Part shown: in pieces, positions 6,066 to 9,670 of the stretch
How positions within the stretch are numbered: the stretch's first letter is position 1
Layout of the letters: each line of letters starts with the position of its first letter
Assembly: GCA_044357345.1 (NCBI GenBank)
Contig: JBIKPR010000082.1
Coordinates: 1-9,670 of the forward strand
Length of the DNA: 9,670 nt
Direction of reading: 5' to 3'
Origin: JABMMZ01 sp044357345
GTDB taxonomy: Bacteria; Bacteroidota; Bacteroidia; NS11-12g; UBA955
Position numbers and translations under genes: made by a program
The notes under the pieces: generated by a model
Database searches by the model: none
Told to the model about the DNA's origin: nothing
The model's input: only the letters and a program-made list of their open reading frames with translations

Positions 6066-8084
6066 TTGACATTAGGTATTCGTTATATCGTATTTTCAAT
6101 AGCAATGCTCTTTCAGAGTATTGCTATTGCTCAATATGAGGATACCACAGAAATAAATAAATTTATAGTTACTACTGGAAATATCAAACCCAGTACAAGC
6201 TCTAATTCTGTTCACAACGTGCGCATCATTACTGCGCAAAGCATAGAGCGACAAGGTGCTTTTAATTTAAAAGACCTTTTATCTAAAGAAAACAATGTCC
6301 GAATTGGAAACGATAATCTATTGGGATCATCTATCAGTTTGCAAGGTATAAGCGGTCAAAATGTAAAAATATTATTGGATGGAATTCCAATTAATGGCAG
6401 AGAAAATGGAAACATTGATTTGGGACAATTGAACCTAAACAATATTGACCGTGTCGAAATAATTGAGGGTCCTCTTTCAGTAATTTATGGAACAGATGCT
6501 TTAGGAGGAGTAATTAATTTGATTTCAAAACGCATTATGTTGGATTCTACAAAACCGATGACCGCTTTTGCAAATGCATACTATGAAAGCATCAAACAAA
6601 CCAATGTGGGTGCTGGGGCGATTGTAAAGGTTAATGATATTGATTTCGGTGCAAGTATTAACCGGAATTTCTTTGGCGGTTATGCATTGGATCCAAATTC
6701 AAGGGTAATGTTTTGGAAGCCAAAACAACAAGTTTTTGGCAATTTTAGCATCACCAAACAAACTGGAAATTTGAAGATACGGTTCAAAACAGATTTATTT
6801 AGTGAAAAAATAGAAAACCGTGGCGCGCCTATTGTCAACCATTTGGAAGCCTATGCATACGACGAGTATTATTTGACCAACCGCAGCATAACTTCATTAA
6901 ATTTAGAACAGAAAATCAATAAAAAATCTTTTTGGAATGTTTTAACCTCATTTGGTTTTTACCAAAGAGATAAAGTTACCTATAGAAAGGATTTAACACA
7001 GTCATCGAACAACTTAGACATAGTGCCAAGTCCAGATGCCAATAGCTCAACATCATTTTTGAACTTTATGAGCAGAGGAACATACAGCAATTCACAAAAA
7101 GACTATTTTGCGTATCAAATTGGTTATGATGTGAATTTTAATAGCGCATTTGGAACCAAAATTGAGGCGGATAGAGGTAGAATGGATGATTTTGCCTTGT
7201 TTGCATGTGCAGAGATAAAGCCTATCAAATCATTAAATATTAAGCCTGGTTTTAGAGCTACCTACAACACACGTTATGCCGCACCATTTATTCCATCCAT
7301 TCAGTTGATGTGGACAGGCATTAAGAATTTTACTGTTCGTTATGCATATGGAAGAGGATTTAGAGCACCTAGTTTAAAAGAATTGTATCTCTATTTTGTA
7401 GATTACAACCACAACATAATTGGCAATCCAGATTTAAAATCTGAGATGTCCAATAACCACAATGCAGCACTCAAGTATAAATTGAAAATCAAGAAAATGG
7501 TTTTCTATTTTGACAACAGCTACTTTTATAATCAGATTTTTAATCAGATTGCTTTGGTTTCTACCAATGCACTCAACATAGAGTATACTTATAAGAACAT
7601 TGATCGTTTTAAATCCATTGGTAGTAATTTTAATATCAGTACCACATTCAGGGGGCTTAGGATGGTTATTGGTGGTTCATATACTGGAATATACAACAAT
7701 GCTTTTGATTTATTTGGCAAGAACAAGTATATGTATTCACCTGAGCTGAGGCTGCAATCTTCTTATACTCTTAAAAAAGGAAAATTGAAAACCACAACAT
7801 TTTCGATGTTTCACAAGTACAATGGAAAGACCTTTGGATATGCTTTAGACAATCTGAGAAATATTGTGAGTACATATTCTGAATCTTATCATCTTTTAGA
7901 TTTTACTGTGAGCAAACCAATGTTTAAATACAAGTTAAACTTGACATTTGGCTGCAAGAACATTTTAAATGTTACAACCATCAGGGCCACCAATATATCA
8001 AGTTCATTTCACAATGCAGGCAGCAATACCATGCCAGTATCTGTTGGTCGTTCTCTGTTCCTACAACTAAACTACAAATTATGA
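6066..8084 (+). CDS. TonB-dependent outer-membrane receptor, haem-receptor (HmuR-like) type
   Basis: This 672-residue protein has a signal peptide (R6, hydrophobic core, likely cleaved after A22). A TonB-box-like NKFIVTTG lies at 32-38. The plug domain (about 45-160) has LQGISGQNVKILLDGIPING and GPLSVIYGTDALGG (135-148). A beta-barrel follows to the C-terminus. FRAP at 432-435, H449 and NPDL at 454-457 reproduce the FRAP-His-NPNL/NPDL signature that in haem receptors such as HemR and HmuR lines the haem path. It therefore probably imports haem or a related porphyrin into the periplasm using TonB energy. There is no carboxypeptidase-like N-terminal extension, unlike SusC-type receptors. The start is unusual: TTG at 6066 immediately follows the previous stop. 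The next ATG (6105) would leave too short a signal peptide. The stop overlaps the downstream start by ATGA, so the three genes are co-translated. Confidence 0.92.
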   Translation: MTLGIRYIVFSIAMLFQSIAIAQYEDTTEINKFIVTTGNIKPSTSSNSVHNVRIITAQSIERQGAFNLKDLLSKENNVRIGNDNLLGSSISLQGISGQNVKILLDGIPINGRENGNIDLGQLNLNNIDRVEIIEGPLSVIYGTDALGGVINLISKRIMLDSTKPMTAFANAYYESIKQTNVGAGAIVKVNDIDFGASINRNFFGGYALDPNSRVMFWKPKQQVFGNFSITKQTGNLKIRFKTDLFSEKIENRGAPIVNHLEAYAYDEYYLTNRSITSLNLEQKINKKSFWNVLTSFGFYQRDKVTYRKDLTQSSNNLDIVPSPDANSSTSFLNFMSRGTYSNSQKDYFAYQIGYDVNFNSAFGTKIEADRGRMDDFALFACAEIKPIKSLNIKPGFRATYNTRYAAPFIPSIQLMWTGIKNFTVRYAYGRGFRAPSLKELYLYFVDYNHNIIGNPDLKSEMSNNHNAALKYKLKIKKMVFYFDNSYFYNQIFNQIALVSTNALNIEYTYKNIDRFKSIGSNFNISTTFRGLRMVIGGSYTGIYNNAFDLFGKNKYMYSPELRLQSSYTLKKGKLKTTTFSMFHKYNGKTFGYALDNLRNIVSTYSESYHLLDFTVSKPMFKYKLNLTFGCKNILNVTTIRATNISSSFHNAGSNTMPVSVGRSLFLQLNYKL

Positions 8085-9106
8085 AATTGAAACAACTTTC
8101 ATTCATACTGATTTCCATACTAATTCTTTTAAGTGGCTGCTTTAAGAAAGAAGATGCAATAACATTACCTATAGGCACTTCTACCATTAGCAAAGTTTTC
8201 TTGGGATCTGATTATGAAAAAGATATGTATTTGGATATCAGTACCAATACCTTTCAAGAAAAGCAATCAGGTGATTGGGATATCCGCTTTGAAACAACTG
8301 ATGCTGGTTATGGCATCTTTTTAAACAACGGGAATCTTATCAAAGCCAGGAAAATTGGTGTTTATGGTTTAACTGAAAAGTTGGCAAGTGATTCCAATTA
8401 TTACAAAACAAATAAAGAGTTGAGAGATGGCCCAGAAGGCAAAACAAGTATGTCTGCTATTGGTGATTGGAGGACATATAAATCAGCTGCACCTGATTAT
8501 CTACCCGGAATTTATGTTATTGAATTGAGCTATGAAACTGGTGTAAATAAATATAAGAAACTTCAAGTTTTGAATGTAAATGATACCGCATTTTTTGTGA
8601 GAATAACCAATTATTCAGAAACTTCAGGAGATACCTTTGTTATTCCTAAAGATAAAACAAGAAATTTCACGTATTATAGTTTTAAAAATGCCGGAAAAAT
8701 TGTAACAAACATTGAACCTGATAAGAATGGATGGGACTTGGTGTTCACCCGTTATAACCATTTTTTCTATGATATTTTGCCAGGCAATGAACCTTTTCCT
8801 TACAGGGTTTCTGGTGTATTAAGCAACCCAAATAAGGTAATGGTGGCAAGAGATTCATTAGACAATTTTGAAAAAATTACTGCAGCCTCAATACCTGATT
8901 ATCATTTTTCAAACGATTGGAATGTCATTGGCTATGATTGGAAATCACATGCCTTTGGCGCAGCAGGAAATTATACTGTGAATTCAAAAATTACCTATAT
9001 CATTAAAGATACCGATGGCGACTATTACAAACTTCGCTTCCTTGATTTTTACAATAACAAAGGTGAAAAAGGGTATCCAAAATTTGAATTTTCTAGGATT
9101 AAATAG
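8081..9106 (+). CDS. hmuY: HmuY-family surface lipoprotein, duplicated domain
   Basis: This 341-residue protein has a lipoprotein signal peptide with lipobox LSGC (C20). HmuY is the haem-binding outer-membrane lipoprotein that Porphyromonas uses with the receptor HmuR. Residues about 185-341 resemble the whole HmuY domain: TYYSF, GWDLVFTRYNH, IGYDWKSH, then TYIIKDTDGDYYKLRFLDFY. Residues about 38-170 repeat the same order of motifs (MYLDIS, DWDIRF, IGDWRTY, YVIEL...KKLQVL) at an offset of roughly 152-160 residues, so the protein looks internally duplicated and is longer than the 216-residue P. gingivalis protein. All three histidines (H227, H275, H290) are in the second half. H290 lies near the place of one HmuY axial haem ligand as I remember that sequence, but I could not align it. 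It probably hands haem to the receptor just upstream. The start overlaps the receptor stop by ATGA. Confidence 0.85.
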   Translation: MKLKQLSFILISILILLSGCFKKEDAITLPIGTSTISKVFLGSDYEKDMYLDISTNTFQEKQSGDWDIRFETTDAGYGIFLNNGNLIKARKIGVYGLTEKLASDSNYYKTNKELRDGPEGKTSMSAIGDWRTYKSAAPDYLPGIYVIELSYETGVNKYKKLQVLNVNDTAFFVRITNYSETSGDTFVIPKDKTRNFTYYSFKNAGKIVTNIEPDKNGWDLVFTRYNHFFYDILPGNEPFPYRVSGVLSNPNKVMVARDSLDNFEKITAASIPDYHFSNDWNVIGYDWKSHAFGAAGNYTVNSKITYIIKDTDGDYYKLRFLDFYNNKGEKGYPKFEFSRIK

Positions 9107-9214
9107 AGATTTTTCCCTAAAAAACTGAATTAAATTTAGGACATAAGGGTCTATTTATCGAAGATTTAGACGCTTATAGGCGAAAACTTTTAGCATATAA
9201 TCCCATAATTTAAG

Positions 9215-9222
9215 CATCTTTG
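9215..9222 (+). promoter_or_regulatory. Weak -7-like element before the nrnA-like gene
   Basis: CATCTTTG is one base away from TAnnTTTG and ends 13 nt before ATG 9236. The 129-nt gap 9107-9235 otherwise holds only AT-rich sequence. A 6-bp inverted repeat (9116-9121 with 9135-9140) lacks a T-run, so no convincing terminator for the preceding operon is visible. Confidence 0.3.
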
Positions 9223-9235
9223 TAGCTTAAACAAA

Positions 9236-9670
9236 ATGGTATTACATTCAGCTTCAGAAATACTTAAGGCAATTGCATCCGTTGAAGACCCTAAAATTGT
9301 TATCACTACCCACTATAAGCCAGATGCAGATGCAATGGGCTCTAGTTTGGGATTGAAATTATTTCTTGAGTCAATTGGATACAATGCCACTGTAATATCT
9401 CCCACAGATTATGCCTCATTTTTGAAATGGATGAAAGGCGATGAACAAACAATTGTTTACGAGCATAACCCAACCCATGCAAAGGCATTAACCGATGAGG
9501 CTGATTTTATTTTTTGTTTGGATTTTAATCATTTGTCGCGGATAAACGAGTATGGCGATGTGGTAGCCGATAGCAATGCAAAAAAGATTTTAATTGACCA
9601 CCATCAATTTCCACAGGGATTTGAAGATTATACATTTTGGGATGACATGGCAAGTTCAACCTGTGAATTG
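9236..9670 (+). CDS. nrnA: DHH-family phosphoesterase, NrnA-like (3' end beyond window)
   Basis: The 145 codons present match the N-terminal DHH domain of the bifunctional oligoribonuclease / pAp phosphatase family, Mn-dependent enzymes that degrade nanoRNA or dinucleotides and dephosphorylate pAp. Visible motifs are ITTHYKPDADAMGSSLGL (H26, D30 and D32 as metal ligands), LDFNHLSRI with D96, and the signature IDHHQFP with DHH at 121-123. The C-terminal DHHA1 substrate-binding domain should follow past the window edge. ATG 9236 fits the family start (a short helix, then the VITTH strand). The gene is separated from the haem operon by 129 nt and is probably an independent housekeeping unit. Distinguishing NrnA from other DHH phosphoesterases (for example a cyclic dinucleotide hydrolase) needs the missing half. 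Confidence 0.88.
   Translation, partial: MVLHSASEILKAIASVEDPKIVITTHYKPDADAMGSSLGLKLFLESIGYNATVISPTDYASFLKWMKGDEQTIVYEHNPTHAKALTDEADFIFCLDFNHLSRINEYGDVVADSNAKKILIDHHQFPQGFEDYTFWDDMASSTCEL

Noticed and set aside
4764..8084. A true fused protein interrupted by one amber stop (pseudogene)
   Set aside because: The upstream protein ends exactly at a complete T9SS sorting domain and the downstream one starts with its own signal peptide, so these are two intact genes.
5553..8829. Near-identical 17-mers GGTGTATTGAGCAACCC (5553-5569) and GGTGTATTAAGCAACCC (8813-8829)
   Set aside because: Both encode the shared GVLSNP motif of the two HmuY-like paralogues, so this is protein conservation rather than a separate DNA element.
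9116..9140. CCTAAA / TTTAGG inverted repeat as terminator of the haem operon
   Set aside because: Only 6 bp with a long loop and no following T-run; not convincing.

Overview
The window looks like chromosomal DNA of a member of the Bacteroidota. It is AT-rich. One protein carries a C-terminal type IX secretion (T9SS) sorting domain. Several genes are preceded by the Bacteroidota-type -7 promoter element TAnnTTTG, and Shine-Dalgarno sequences are scarce. I see no transposase, integrase, tRNA, rRNA or CRISPR array, and I cannot place the organism below phylum.

Left part (1-2505): a proton-translocating NAD(P) transhydrogenase operon runs leftwards. pntA, the soluble NAD-binding subunit, is complete; only the first ten codons of the membrane subunit follow it at the window edge. 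Back to back with pntA is ald, an alanine dehydrogenase with all expected catalytic residues. The two proteins are paralogues of one superfamily. A strong symmetrical hairpin terminator (2473-2505) lies between ald and the next, convergent gene.

Middle (2523-4695): a small cytochrome b5-like protein is read leftwards, divergent from a histidine kinase and OmpR/PhoB-type response regulator pair read rightwards. The putative promoters of the two divergent units overlap face to face. An exact 16-bp direct repeat brackets this module, and its second copy lies just upstream of the next operon's promoter.

Right part (4729-9106): a tight three-gene operon encodes (i) a secreted HmuY-like protein with a T9SS sorting domain, (ii) a TonB-dependent outer-membrane receptor with the FRAP / His / NPDL signature of haem receptors, and (iii) a HmuY-family lipoprotein. 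The first stop codon (TAG) directly abuts the second gene's TTG start, in the same frame. The second and third genes overlap by ATGA. I infer a haem (or related porphyrin) capture and uptake system with two different surface haem-binding proteins around one receptor, possibly controlled by the adjacent two-component system.

Right edge (9236-9670): the 5' part of a DHH-family phosphoesterase gene (nrnA-like) runs off the window.

The most interesting parts are the HmuY-receptor-HmuY arrangement with a T9SS-sorted member, its zero-gap in-frame junction, the internal duplication of the HmuY-family lipoprotein, and the 16-bp repeat.
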